Shown here in pieces: positions 21,701-31,649 of a stretch of 64,000 nucleotides of DNA. The stretch spans positions 25,933 through 89,932 of the forward strand of contig ARYC01019265.1 in assembly GCA_000711775.1 (NCBI GenBank). The letters are read 5' to 3'. Under the pieces are notes generated by a model that was given only the letters and a program-made list of their open reading frames with translations, was not told the DNA's origin and ran no database searches. This stretch comes from Oxytricha trifallax. Taxonomy: Eukaryota > Ciliophora > Spirotrichea > Sporadotrichida > Oxytrichidae. The position numbers and the translations under genes were made by a program. Every line of letters starts with the position of its first letter. The stretch's first letter is position 1.

Positions 21701-22797
21701 GTATGGGTTGTGAATTTAAATAAGTTTATGCTACTTATTAACGAATCAGATATTAAATAAGACAATTTTTATATCTACCATCACAAATAAATGAAAACGT
21801 AAGTTAATATCCAAATTTATTTTTACTTTTCTTTATAGAAATTATAACATGGTGATTCATTTTGACAGTATTAGCGAATGTATGAGAATATCAATTGCTT
21901 AAATTGAAGGCACATTTGATAAACATATTTTGACAAACGAATAATTTAAAATCTTAGAACTTTACGATCTTAATATTTCCTTGATCAAATTTTAAAAATT
22001 TGATTTTGATTAATTAATAACTATAATATCAAGAGATCAGGAATAAAAAATATTCATGTACAAAGGCATTTAATTATAAAGCTTGACTTAAAATGTCAAT
22101 CAATTGACATTAGAAAATTAATTCTCAGAATTTGATGCTCATTTTAAGTCTTAAGATATAATCGTGGATTAAATTAGTAGGGCAAATTCAATTCCTAGTT
22201 AATTAAAATTGATAGAAGAAGATGTTATATCAAAGAATTTAAAATTAAATTATGATAAAATGCCTTATCAATATTCTATAATTTTAATTAATTAAGGAAT
22301 TAAAATTTTAATTATAATTAATATGTAAGCATTCACCAGTTTATCCACCGAATTGTATACCTATAAATAAATTACTTAATAATCAGCTAAATACTGAGTA
22401 AATAAGTTTTTTTAAATAGAATCAAAGAATTAACTTTCTCGTAGGATGCAATAAAATAGGCCATATTAAATTTAGATAAATTTAAATTTAAATCGCAATA
22501 CTACTGAAACCTTTAAAACTCTCAATATTAATTGCAGTAGTTATGCTTATTATTAGCTTGACTACCAAATTGATTATATTTTAGCAATAATCCAAATATT
22601 AATATCAGAAAAACTTTGATTCCAATTTAGAGTTGCCTAATTTATTAGATAAAATATACAGTCATAATGCTTCTAGATAAATGACGGATTAATTAGACTT
22701 GGTATTGGGGTTGGAGAATAGCCACTAAATTGAAAATGATATTGACAATATAAGTGTTAGCAATACAAATTAATCAAGACAAAGCAACTTAGAATGA
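15703..22797 (+). CDS. Hypothetical Q/N-rich protein interrupted by TBE-A
   Basis: ATG 15703 (M-E-L-I-K-S-K-K-S-L-N) starts a basic, Q/N/S-rich protein. IESs at 16132 and 16882 lead into a helical part (Y-E-A-N-L-C-E-E-L-N-F-R-S-M-L-L-L-M-K-E-K-V-L). The whole 4.1 kb transposon TBE-A lies within an IES at 17414-21510. Beyond it the same frame runs through Q-Q-F-V-D-S-L-I-I-V-W-V-V and a 40-nt intron (21799-21838) into N-Y-N-M-V-I-H-F-D-S-I-S-E-C-M. A hydrophobic stretch (about 22500-22600) and a polar tail end at TGA 22795-22797. The frame changes once more near 22350 at an unplaced junction. No domain recognised. Joining both flanks of the TBE into one gene rests on frame continuity across the inferred pointer. 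Confidence 0.65.
16132..16179. other. IES, pointer TTTA (48 bp)
   Basis: Repeats at 16128-16131 and 16176-16179. The insert contains an in-frame TGA (16140-16142). Removal gives F-N-Q-I-L-L-N-T-H-Q-T-M-Y. Confidence 0.65.
16882..16925. other. IES, pointer ACTCTC (44 bp)
   Basis: Repeats at 16876-16881 and 16920-16925. Removal gives D-S-I-T-L-Q-K-K-T-N-K-L-K and moves into the long downstream frame. Confidence 0.88.
17426..17502 (+). repeat. TBE-A left terminal inverted repeat
   Basis: 77 bp beginning with the C4A4 telomere-like block. It matches the complement of 21414-21484 with a few substitutions and a six-base length difference near the inner end. Confidence 0.92.
17528..18578 (+). pseudogene. 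TBE-A 42-kDa transposase, degenerate
   Basis: DDE/D-superfamily transposase remnant. Starting at ATG 17528, a TGA appears almost at once and another near 17740. The body is still recognisable: N-Y-K-R-N-G-I-T-F-K-T-V-N-R-V-K, I-N-D-D-E-A-V-F-T-F (first acidic site), I-L-F-V-D-N-L-T-V-H-K-T (second) and N-G-I-E-F-Y-W-G (third). At least three frameshifts separate these blocks, near 18080, 18165 and 18215. It ends at TGA 18576-18578, only 6 bp from the convergent stop of the 22-kDa gene. Family identity comes from motif order and the TBE context. Confidence 0.85.
18585..19374 (-). pseudogene. TBE-A 22-kDa protein gene, frameshifted
   Basis: Second standard TBE gene, function unknown. Start at 19374 (M-E-S-L-S-T-A-M-K-R-V-E-A-Q-E). 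A 36-nt intron (19239-19274, GTAAG...TATAG) precedes V-G-L-F-L-P-T-M. The next block is [15 protein letters not shown], then S-F-F-F-G-V-L-G-T-L, and the C-terminus is K-R-R-N-M-G-P-S-K-P-Q with an E/K-rich tail. Two frameshifts, near 19145 and 18840, split the frame. The homolog in TBE-B keeps the same blocks and the same intron. Confidence 0.8.
19239..19274 (-). other. 36-nt intron in TBE-A 22-kDa gene
   Basis: GTAAG at the 5' side and TATAG at the 3' side on the minus strand. Splicing gives Q-H-V-G-L-F. TBE-B has a 36-nt intron at the same codon. Confidence 0.75.
19553..19745. repeat. TBE-A short-repeat block in the divergent promoter region
   Basis: About 190 bp between the divergent starts of the 22-kDa and zinc-finger genes. 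It is built from repeats of the words TTAATTAGTACC and GGTACCAATT, many containing the palindrome GGTACC or AGTACT. TBE-B has a block at the same place built from different words. Confidence 0.75.
19941..21351 (+). pseudogene. TBE-A 57-kDa zinc-finger/kinase gene, broken
   Basis: Third standard TBE gene. ATG 19941 (M-A-A-D-L-N-R-K-A). Two C2H2-like fingers: C-N-D-C with a following K-R-H-V-K, and C-T-I-C with K-R-H-M-Q-K-D-H. A protein-kinase-like domain follows: L-R-D-Y-L-Y-Q-N, then E-L-H-K-L-G-Y-V-H-stop-D-L-K-P-E-N, and V-I-D-F-N-R-A. The arginine of the H-R-D catalytic loop has become TGA (at about 20910), and frameshifts lie near 20740 and 20870. The metal-binding motif is D-F-N rather than D-F-G. 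Ends at TGA 21349-21351. Confidence 0.85.
21414..21484 (-). repeat. TBE-A right terminal inverted repeat
   Basis: 71 bp ending with the complement of the C4A4 block (GGGGTTTTGGGGTTTTG). Partner of 17426-17502. Confidence 0.92.
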
Positions 22798-22928
22798 TAA
22801 AATATAATATTCATAAGATTAATTTAGCATTTAATTAAACTTTCTTTAACTTTAACGACATTTATTAGCTAATATTTTATTTAATGCAACCTTTCCAACA
22901 TTATTCTGTGAATTATCAAATTAAATAC

Positions 22929-25900
22929 TCATTCAATATTTTGAGGTGCTTGCAACTATTGTTAATTTTTAAGTTTAATGGAGAAACTTGACTTATGAAA
23001 GAAAATATTATTCACATCTTTTTTGTCATTGTTTGAAGTTTGTCCATTATTATTCGCCATTTGCAATGGTGACTATGCCTTACTATTTATAAAAGAATTA
23101 ATTTCTTCGCACTCATTATTTTTCGCATAATTCTTGAAGCTCTTTAGAGGCAAATTAAATCCATGGGGGGAATCTCATTAATTCAAATACCTAATTTGAA
23201 AATTTCCATCACTAAAATGTAAATTTCCAACTAAATATTTTCCTTTCCACACATTAAATTTATAATTTCGATAGCAAATAGCTTTTTCAATTTTCCTCTA
23301 TTTATAATTTTAAATGAAACTGCATCTTTAAATTTATTAATAAAAATTCATTTAAAATAACGTCTATCAACTATTTGTTTTACATGAATCGATCTTAAAT
23401 CTTTAAAATTTAAGATGTAAGTATATATTTTAATTGAGATAGACCCATATACATTTTTTATTTGTGTCTCTATAAAAAATATATTATTTGGGTCAGTAAA
23501 CCACTATGTTAAAGGTAACTAACCCCCCTTAATCCATTTAGACTTTTATAATAATTTTGATCTGGCGTCTTTCCACTTAACTAGCTACTTTCATTTTTTA
23601 TCGAAAAATAAGAAGGGCTTTAATCGAATTTAAGTCTAGATTAAGGAGGTGGATGGATTAAATGACTATTTGAGCTTAATTTTTTCATTAATTAGTTAGG
23701 TATCTCTTTGCATATTTTGTTAATATCACTGTTCATTACAAAAAGATGGCCCTATATATCTTTTGAGTTTTGATCACCAATATAGCATAAACATAATCAA
23801 AATTAAGAATTAAAGTTATTCATAATAACTATATTCTTAATTTTAACCGAGGGATCTGATAAAGGGTTAGGTTGCATCTTATCTCTATCAAAATCATAGA
23901 TTGATTAATTAGTTGACACCTCTTCCCCTGGAACCTAATTTATTTTTACTGAGTTTTTATGATTTTAAATTAGTGAAGTCATTTAGTCTTAATTCATACT
24001 TCTTTGTTGTCTCTATTTTTTAGTACTACAATTAACCCCTTGCTTATCCAATTACTTAATTAAGTTTGCATTTTTGAAATGATTTGGTCTATTTTCCATT
24101 AGCTGAAAGGTTTTACTTTGTATGGGCTTTAAATCTGTTTAATTTTGATATATAAAGATAAATAAGTTAAGAGATGCAAATTTACAATTAATATTTATGT
24201 TTAATCAGGAAGAACTAAAATCTTATTTTGGTCTTTGATCAAAGAAAATGTCTATTCATTTTAAATGTGTTTCATATGACCATTTATTCGTTCTTTATTA
24301 TAAAATAATGACCAATAATAATTTAAATATTAATAATAAACTGTTTTTACTAAAGTAAATTAATTATTTAATGATACTGTACATACCAAACTTATGAAAT
24401 TAAGTTTTATTTAGATGTTTAAAGCTCATTTTATTTTACTCTATATTCCCTTAATACTCGTTTTTATATTTCAATTAATCACCAGCAGGGCTTTTCTAAT
24501 TTTATTTTGTCAAATTATGTGAAGGACCAGGCAAATTAAGAAAATTAACTTGTGTGATATTAGTTGAATCATTAATAATTGAACTCTTGAGATTTTAACT
24601 ATTAAAATTACTAGTTAATGATTCATTTTACATGAAAATATTGCTGTCTAGAGATTTTGGGTATTTTTAACTAAAAAGCTAAGAATCTTGATTATATTCT
24701 AATTAATATTGATACTATTGCTTGTTAATCTTATCCAAAGTATATCGGCTTTAATTGTTGCGCTTTATTTTTCTGAATGGCAAATTTTTATTTGATTTTA
24801 TTGGACAATCTTAAGCCAGAAACATGTTATCTTATTGACCATATTCATTGTAGAAATTGCTGACTTAATTATTTTTGAAGTTAAACTCACTAAACCCCAC
24901 GAAATTTGGATACTGAACTTGCTTCTTGCCAAAATTAGTTTTATTCATCATTAATTTATGATTCTTTTAATTGTTGTGAAATAAACTAATCTATTAGTTA
25001 AGCTTGCTTGAAATGTTCGGGAAAAAGCCCGCATTATTTTAATCTAAGTAATCTTTTAAATCTGAATTATTTTACTGTAACCTTTCTGAGGCTCTATAAA
25101 AGTTAACTTTGTTATTGAATATTAAAAGGGGATGTTTGTTACAGTGAGGATGAATTTTATTAATGAGACTCTTCCAAATATTATTAGCTTTCATTATGAA
25201 ATTAATTAGGCTTTTCGTCTTAAGATATAATTGTAAGTAAATTGACAGAACTTGAGTGTCTCTGTTTTTCTTTTTCACTATTTTAAATTCTGTTTTCTAA
25301 TGAGTTTTTAATAACAGCTTATCTTGTAGTGTTAAGTTTGTGTTTAGGATTAACTGACTGGCTTTGCTCTATTTGATTTCAGCTCAGATTAAGATTATTA
25401 TTATTATTAAGTTTCTTTTCATCTTATGGAACTATGATGGGTTCGAGATTGAATTCCCAATTAATTTTCTTAATAAGTTTCTTATAGACTAAACCGTTCT
25501 CAACTAATAAAGATTTAGTATCTTTTTTTTGTATTTGTTCAGTATCCTCTATTTTTAGGAATTTCCTTAATGTTATATAGGGCTTAATTTGCTCATAAAT
25601 GAACTCTTTAGTATTCTAGAATGCTAATGTTTTCTAAAAATCTTTATAAGAGTTAGCTTCTTTTACTTAATACTGTACTTATTTAATTCTGAAGCCAAAC
25701 ATTTGAGAAGCTATATCTCTATCAAAGTTATAGAAAAATCTTGTCACCTAATTCTATAAATTTTCTTATTATGGTTATTATGAAGTAGTTGCTTTTTCAG
25801 GAGATTTAATTACCTTTTTTTGCTTTCTAATTTGTGGCTTTACTTACTTATCAAGATTAAATAAATTACATAATACATGTCCAAATGAAAAAGTTGAACA

Positions 25901-26136
25901 TTGTAAAATGCACTTTAAAAATTGCTCGATACACATTATTAAACGATATTATTAGAAATATAGAAATACACATTTAGCTGCTCTATTACTTAAAACAGCA
26001 TGATTACAAATGATTTGGCGTGTCTCCATTTTCTTGTTATATTTTTTATCCATCTAATGTTATTCGAGAAATTCCTCCAATCCAGCGTCTTCTCGATGCA
26101 GCCTTAAACTTTTCTATTTACTTACACCTCCTCCAT
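22929..26136 (-). CDS. Hypothetical Q/N-rich protein
   Basis: Minus-strand gene of about 3.2 kb. Candidate start at 26136 (M-E-E-V-Q-V-N-R-K-V, then L-D-W-R-N-F-S-N-N-I-R-W); the frame into the next block (K-P-Q-I-R-K-Q-K-K, R-F-F-Y-N-F-D-R-D-I-A-S-Q) crosses an unplaced junction between about 26010 and 25840. Then follow V-P-Q-D-E-K-K-L-N-N-N, P-I-Q-S-K-T-F-Q-L-M-E-N-R-P, V-P-G-E-E-V-S-T-N-Q and C-Y-R-N-Y-K-F-N-V-W-K-G-K-Y. The C-terminus, ending Q-A-P-Q-N-I-E, stops at TGA 22931-22929. Two IESs are placed (24148, 25379); several more frame changes (near 24900, 23810, 23340, 23210) are not. No domain recognised. Confidence 0.6.
24148..24230. other. IES, pointer ATTTTG (83 bp)
   Basis: Plus-strand repeats at 24142-24147 and 24225-24230. 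On the minus strand, removal joins S-L-I-K-D-Q-N to Q-T-D-L-K-P-I-Q-S-K-T-F. Confidence 0.8.
25379..25396. other. Candidate 18-bp IES, pointer GATT
   Basis: Plus-strand repeats at 25375-25378 and 25393-25396. On the minus strand the 18 bp contain the only TGA in a long frame; removal gives N-N-N-N-Q-I-E-Q-S-Q-S-V-N. The short pointer makes this tentative. Confidence 0.5.
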
Positions 26137-26269
26137 TTTTATCAAACTAACTTTACTACCGCAGTGTACTATTATCACCCTTATTATTTTGGTCATTGTT
26201 TTACGTATATTAATCTTGATTATTGGAGAATTATAACAAACAGTTAATTTAACACAGTTTAGTATTTAT

Positions 26270-26882
26270 TCATTTTACAAAAGCAATATTATCATCCTAA
26301 CCTTCCTTGATCTAAGTTTAGTATATATCTTGAATTACTTTGACGAATGCAATCTCCACATTAGTTGCATCTAGTGCGCTTGTTTCTATGAAATGAATAT
26401 CTATAAGATTTAAGGTTACAACTAATTAAGTCTTACTGTTATTCTTAGCGTAAGCATTTGCCTCTTCAAACGATACTGCTCTCACTTTTTAAATCTGATT
26501 TATTTCCTACTAGAAGCACTGATATACTATATTCAGCGTGCTCTCTTAACTCAGTAATCCATCGTTCAATGTTTTGATAAGTGTTATACTTTGTAATATC
26601 GTAGACTAATAAGGCTCCAACTGCGTTTCTGTAATAAGCGTTTGTAATTGCCCTATATCTCTCCTGCCCCGCAGTGTCCCATATTTAAGCTCTTACAAAT
26701 TGATCTTCCACTTGGATACTCCTCGTTGCAAACTCCACTCCAATCGTTGATTAGGAGTTAATTTTGAATTAGTTTTTCGTGTAACGTAAAAGCAAATTAG
26801 ACTTTCCTACTCCTGAATCGCCAATCAAAACTATCTTGAAGAGGTGATCGTAATGATCTTAATCATTACTTATCAAAGCCAT
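26270..26882 (-). CDS. RAB11: Rab11-family small GTPase
   Basis: Membrane-trafficking GTPase. ATG at 26882 (M-A-L-I-S-N-D-Q-D-H-Y-D). The G motifs are all visible: [15 protein letters not shown] (effector), W-D-T-A-G-Q-E, N-K-S-D and E-T-S-A-L. The sequences T-R-S-I-Q-V and [11 protein letters not shown] are typical of Rab11. A 36-nt intron (26401-26436, GTAAG...TATAG on the minus strand) splits K-N-N|I-H-F. One base is missing after N-K-S-D-L in an A-run (plus-strand T-run 26486-26490). The frame ends D-D-N-I-A-F-V-K at TGA 26272-26270 with no C-terminal cysteine, so either a terminal MDS is missing here or the protein is not prenylated in the usual way. Confidence 0.9.
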
Positions 26883-27217
26883 TTCTAATTTAATTTTACA
26901 TTTTAACAACACAATTTTAAAAAATTAACTCTATTGGAAAGGAAATATGCCCCTCTTATAGTAAGATAGGCAGTAGCTTCATAATTAAAATTTAAATTAA
27001 TAGATTAATCATAATTTCTATATTTTATTTGTAATGGAAGTTAATCAATTACAATTTATAATAAGAAATCGATAAATTAAAATTAAATGAATAATGAAAA
27101 AATGAAAACCTATAGATGATTAAACAGAAAGAGCCTGTTTATTCACAAAAAATGTAAGTTACAAAAAAGATATCTAAAATTTATTTTTACAGATGTCCAA
27201 CCTAGTACGAGCGGTGA

Positions 27218-28382
27218 ATGGACAAGACACACAATTCACAAAGTAACAGAGAGAACTGGTCAAGAACCCAAATATGGAAAAATGGAGATAAATATGAAGG
27301 AGAATGGTAAGACAATGAAACTGCTTTTAGATTTTCATTTTTGTTTTTTGTAATAAGTTTTGATTTAATCGTTATTAGTATTCCCATAATCATCTATTTT
27401 CCATTTTATTAATCATAAATCACCTGTTTAAGACATAAAGGGTCAACTCTAAAACCAATAAAATTAGTATTAATTTCAAGATTCTCATAATGATGAAATT
27501 TCAGACTTGGATATGGATGACGAAATTTATGACTACTCTTTCAGATAAATTTCTTATAGATCTTTTGTATACTTAAATGCTGATGAATAAGCTTTAGATG
27601 ATTGCAGCAGCCATTCAGAGGAAGAGGAAGACACATAAAATATAAAAGACTTGACAGCTACTAATAAACTTAATTAAGCACTAAATGCATAAGGAAGTTT
27701 CTCGAATAACATATGATAACATCAAACATCCTAATCGCAATAAGTCAGTATGGTTCCTTCAGCAAATTAAAGTCCCATAAAAGAGAGGATATCTGAATCT
27801 ACTGCAACAACAAACAACAATAACTTTCAGATCATTAACAAACATTCCCAAAACAATGAATCCTTATAAGATAATTAAGACTAAATAGCAAATACTGTCT
27901 CAAATCTATCAACACAGGCATCTCAATAAAACCATTAGTAAAAACCTGTTAAAATCTAACCCAAATATGAAGATGAAAATATTTTAAAGCGAAATTTCAC
28001 TAGATTCTTACGCTAAGTGGAATAAAAGAAACAGACCATTTAAGAGTAGATTAGAATTAAGCAATAATAAGAGAAGGAAATAGAGAAAGTTTAAAGATAA
28101 ATGGATTTGAAAACAAAATACGATTTGATATAGAAAGAGGGCGTTTTTGAGATGTACAGGAAAAAAGTGCCTCCTAGGAAAGCTATCAATAGATACAATG
28201 AAATGCTGGAATAAGATTATAATGAAAACAAGATTGTGGTATGTGGGTATATTCAAAATTTACTTTAGACGGTTGAATAAATGAAGAAATTTCGTAATCT
28301 TGATAAATAAAAAGGAATTTAATACGGTTTCCTATAATTATGGTTAATGAAATAGTTAAATGTTTACCTTAGGATTTAATGA
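27218..28382 (+). CDS. MORN-motif, Q-rich coiled-coil protein
   Basis: ATG 27218 (M-D-K-T-H-N-S-Q-S-N-R-E-N-W) with one MORN-like unit: N-G-D-K-Y-E-G-E-W-Q-D-N-E. After the IES at 27321-27498 comes an acidic stretch (D-L-D-M-D-D-E-I-Y-D-Y) and S-S-H-S-E-E-E-E-D. A Q/N-rich middle follows, then a long charged helix (V-E-Q-K-K-Q-T-I-Q-E-Q-I-R-I-K-Q-Q) and a C-terminal segment F-E-M-Y-R-K-K-V-P-P-R-K-A-I. One TGA interrupts the frame at about 27717. Nominal stop TGA 28380-28382, but the last 60 bases overlap the end of the opposite gene. An upstream GTAAG...TTACAG pair at about 27152-27191 hints at a 5' exon. Confidence 0.6.
27321..27498. other. IES, pointer ATGAAA (178 bp)
   Basis: Repeats at 27315-27320 and 27493-27498. 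Removal gives G-E-W-Q-D-N-E-I-S-D-L-D-M-D-D. Confidence 0.82.
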
Positions 28383-29693
28383 AATTGCCTTATAAAATGA
28401 CTTCACCTTGACCTCCCTATTTTCAGAGAATATGCCATAGTATACCCAATATTCACTGTTTTCAGGTTGCTCTTAAATGAGCTCTTTCATGAGCTTGAGT
28501 TTGAATTGACCATTTGATTAATCATCATAATTGAGCCATAAAAAGTGATAGAGTCTGCATAAATCCAATTTCATGTTTCTCTAGTAAGCTTGATTTGTAA
28601 TTTTTGTATTCTAGATCAAACTATTTCCTAAAAGCTCAATAGCCATTTTGATATGGTCAGGATTTTAAATTTCTTCTCCAAGAACTTTAAGTGTCTCAAT
28701 GTATACTCTTAAGAATCTCTCCTGCATTTTAACCCCTAATCTTGAAAATAAAGAGATTTGCGATCATAATTTTCTGGAATAATCAAGTTTTGATTAATTT
28801 AATTATAGATCATTAAGATTGTATATAAAATTTGATTTTAAATTTAATTAAGAATTCCATGTGCATTAAAATATAGTTAAATATTAATTACTATGATCGA
28901 ACAATTTAATTTTATTATCATTATTATATTATTAACCTTGGAATGATTTAATTTTAGGTTTTAATTGGAAGTTAGTGATTCTTGATTGACTCGAAAATGT
29001 TCTATGTAGCTTTAAGATACTTGATCTTCTATATGTCTTTGGGGTCCACATGTCCTTTAGAATCGTTTTCTAGAAGCTTATTCATATTTTCTAACACCAC
29101 ACTAAACACTTCAGCCAAAATATGACTCTTAAGAGAATCGTGATTCATGCTCAAGATAAGGGAAATGAATTTCAGCGATGATAAATACTCTCTGTGCTTG
29201 TATAGTACTGTAGAGGAAATTAGCAAGATGTTTAGAAGTTCCCCGATTAGTTTATCATCCTTATTTTGTACAAGGAAATTCTCGATTGCCGTAAAAGATT
29301 GGGAAAGGAATTCTGGAAGCATTATCTTATCGACTAGGGATTTAATGTGATTTTGCAATCCTGATAAGTTCTCGTTATTGATGATATATTAGTTGCAGCT
29401 TTTAGAAATATAACAAATACCATAATTATAGGATTAATTTGCTTTGAACAACCTTCTATGTTTTATGCTCAAAGATGGAAACTTCTAGAAGGCTTTCTAA
29501 ATTTTGAATTCAATTAAGGATTTAGAATCTCTGAATGCCCTGATTCTTTCAATATAGATATCAGTGTTTTGTTAAATTTATTATAGTTTTTTCCTTCCAA
29601 TTTTTAATGAATAATTTATTAAGCATTTTAATCTATACTCATATTATGTCCTATACTTATTTATAATATTTTTTTTTTCATTTTATAGATCAT
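28368..29693 (-). CDS. Helical/TPR-like protein, possibly scrambled
   Basis: Minus-strand protein starting at 29693 (M-I-Y-K-M-K-K-K). It includes N-K-T-L-I-S-I-L-K-E-S-G, then a well-formed helical block (L-V-D-K-I-M-L-P-E-F-L-S-Q-S-F, L-L-N-I-L-L-I-S-S-T-V-L-Y-K). A second block has A-I-E-L-L-G-N-S-L-I-Q-N and Y-W-V-Y-Y-G-I-F with F-Y-K-A-I-S-L-N-P-K, which looks like a TPR. Two junctions (near 29440 and between about 28900 and 28740) are not placed. The frame meets the opposing MORN gene at 28368 without a stop. A short plus-strand segment at 29683-29802 could be its inverted last piece. No ortholog recognised. Confidence 0.6.
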
Positions 29694-29802
29694 TCTCAAT
29701 GCCAGATTAGCCCTTGAACAATCGAATGAGACTTTGATGAAAAAAGAGCAGTAGAGAAAATATCTTTAAGACGCTATATCACTTGGACAAATAAAACAAT
29801 GA
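29683..29802 (+). CDS. Short orphan coding segment, possible inverted MDS
   Basis: Protein-like frame of under 40 codons containing L-N-A-R-L-A-L-E-Q-S-N-E-T-L-M and K-Y-L-Q-D-A-I-S-L-G-Q-I-K-Q, ended by TGA 29800-29802. It has no start codon and no upstream partner on this strand. CATTT at its left edge (29679-29683) also occurs at the open 3' end of the minus-strand gene in matching phase, which would make it that gene's inverted final MDS. Confidence 0.4.
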
Positions 29803-30180
29803 AATAATTTATATGATTTAAAGAAAAATTAATGAATTTAAAGTGTAATTAATTATAATGACTATAGAAAAAATTAAAAGTTTTTTTTGGTAATTATTAT
29901 TACCTTATCTTTTTCAAAATCTTTTATAAAAGATAGATTATAAATATTTCAAATTATATATATATCACATTTAATAAAAATTTTAGAGTATTTGTAAAAT
30001 TAATCTATTATTATATTCTTAGTTGTATCAGTTATTGTGTTTTCTATTTAAGCTATTAAGTAATGATTGAATAATTAGCAAACAATAATTTCAAATATGT
30101 ATAGATTATTTAATCATTTACAATCATATATACAATCAATTATTTAGCATGAAATTTAATTTTAATTTTTAGGGTTTAAA
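29803..30180. other. AT-rich intergenic DNA
   Basis: Spacer before the gene at 30181. Nothing supported. Confidence 0.5.
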
Positions 30181-31295
30181 ATGTTTTTAGAAATCGAGAA
30201 GGAAAAGATTTCCATGGAATAGAAGGACACTTTTGATATCAGAATAGATATTCATTAATATCTCTCCAATCAGATAAATTACATTGTAACTTTGATGCAA
30301 TTTGAAAGTGACGATAAGACTTTGAACACCAATGACTTATAGGAGCTGCTTCAAGATAAATTGAGTGAAAATAGTGAATAATACTCTGGACTTCTATCAA
30401 AAATGTAGCTAAGTTTGAAACTTAAGAGTGTTGGAAAGTTCTCAATTTAAAGACTACAAAATTTGATTGATTAAAACTTGAGCAATAATAATGGGGACTA
30501 ATTCATGCTATAAATCAAAGATTCTTTGTAAGAACTAACTTTGAATGATTAAGAGGCTCTTCGTTAATTTGCTTCAGAAGCGTATTCTAAGTTCTGTCAT
30601 AATCCCTCTGATAAAACTGCAATTAGATTAATTTTACTCAATGAAAGTTTAATAAATAAGGGAATTGATTCTTAAGAGAATGTGCTACTTAAGGATGATC
30701 TGGAGTATCTCTTGTCAAAGCTTCATTATGACACTGCTTCTAAATTAATCAATCAAAGCATGAGAATGATGTACATTCAAGATGAAAGCCAACTTCTTGA
30801 AATTCAAGAGTTCTTCGATTTGTTCAACTAGTACAGAGTTGAAAGTCTTATTTAGGATATTTATATAAAATATAAAGCCTTAGATCACACCTTCCATCAG
30901 TTGAGTATTCAAAAATTTTCAAGTTTTACCTATTAAATCAATCCAAGAAAAACAGGCATTTATTCATAAGAGAGTTCAAGAAAGTGAAATTTCTTGGAAA
31001 CAGATACATCCAGTTATTCCTCCAAAATTTGAACAATCAAATTTCAAGGACTAAATCATTCCATGATGAAATAATGAACAATCCAACTGACCTTAAAGGT
31101 TACAACAAATTAATATGGGGATCTATTCTTCAAGGAAAGCAAGATGAAGCTAGAAAGTTGGTTCTGGTTACCTAACACAAAATAGAATCTGGATTTATTT
31201 GTATTTTCAGTGAACATGAGAAGAGAGTCTTTGACGACTACCAATGTCTGCTTAAGTCTTTCAAACAATTGAATGCTGAATCAATAGATCAATGA
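30181..31295 (+). CDS. Hypothetical helical protein
   Basis: ATG 30181 (M-F-L-E-I-E-K-E-K-I-S-M-E-Q) opens a mostly alpha-helical, leucine- and glutamine-rich protein of about 370 residues. Blocks include Y-L-S-N-Q-I-N-Y-I-V-T-L-M-Q, A-S-E-A-Y-S-K-F-C-H-N-P and L-L-K-D-D-L-E-Y-L-L-S-K-L. Later come F-L-G-N-R-Y-I-Q-L-F-L-Q and I-W-G-S-I-L-Q-G-K-Q-D-E-A-R-K-L, the last TPR-like. The frame slips once, near 30905-30915, without a resolved pointer. TGA 31293-31295. Its style is shared with the two following genes. No family recognised. Confidence 0.65.
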
Positions 31296-31649
31296 ACTCA
31301 TAATCTATTATAAAATTAATTGCAGTTTAGACAAATTGTTGATATTTTTATATAAATACATAAATATTTTTTAATTTCATATGCTTTTTTATGCAAAAAA
31401 TCAGTAGATTTATTTTGGTTTATTCAATTCTATAATTAAATATTTAAAAATTAAAAATATTTTAGATTAACTGTTAAAGTGGTTAATATAATATATTTAT
31501 TATATCATTTTTTAAAAAAAAATTATCATATAATATCCCAATTAAAATAACCAGATTCACCATTTTTGTTTTATTTTAGAAAATACTAAATCAAAGATAA
31601 GGAATGTTATGTATATTTATTATTTTTTTATACTTTATATGAAAGAAAT
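31296..31649. other. AT-rich intergenic DNA
   Basis: Spacer; may include the unidentified 5' end of the next gene. Nothing else supported. Confidence 0.45.

Noticed and set aside
21564..21798. Frame reading A-I-A-I-D-I-I-Y-Q-A-N and R-P-T-I-V-C-R-F-S-Y-N-S looked like a separate gene
   Set aside because: It is broken by TGA at 21661 and leads nowhere after the intron. The overlapping frame is continuous with both the AAAAG junction and the downstream exon.
26020..26247. Plus-strand 75-codon frame
   Set aside because: Lies antisense to the N-terminal coding part of the minus-strand gene; no protein character.
28008..28256. Minus-strand 82-codon hydrophobic frame
   Set aside because: Antisense shadow of the charged helix of the MORN-motif gene.
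29147..29350. Plus-strand 67-codon frame
   Set aside because: Antisense to the well-formed helical block of the minus-strand gene.
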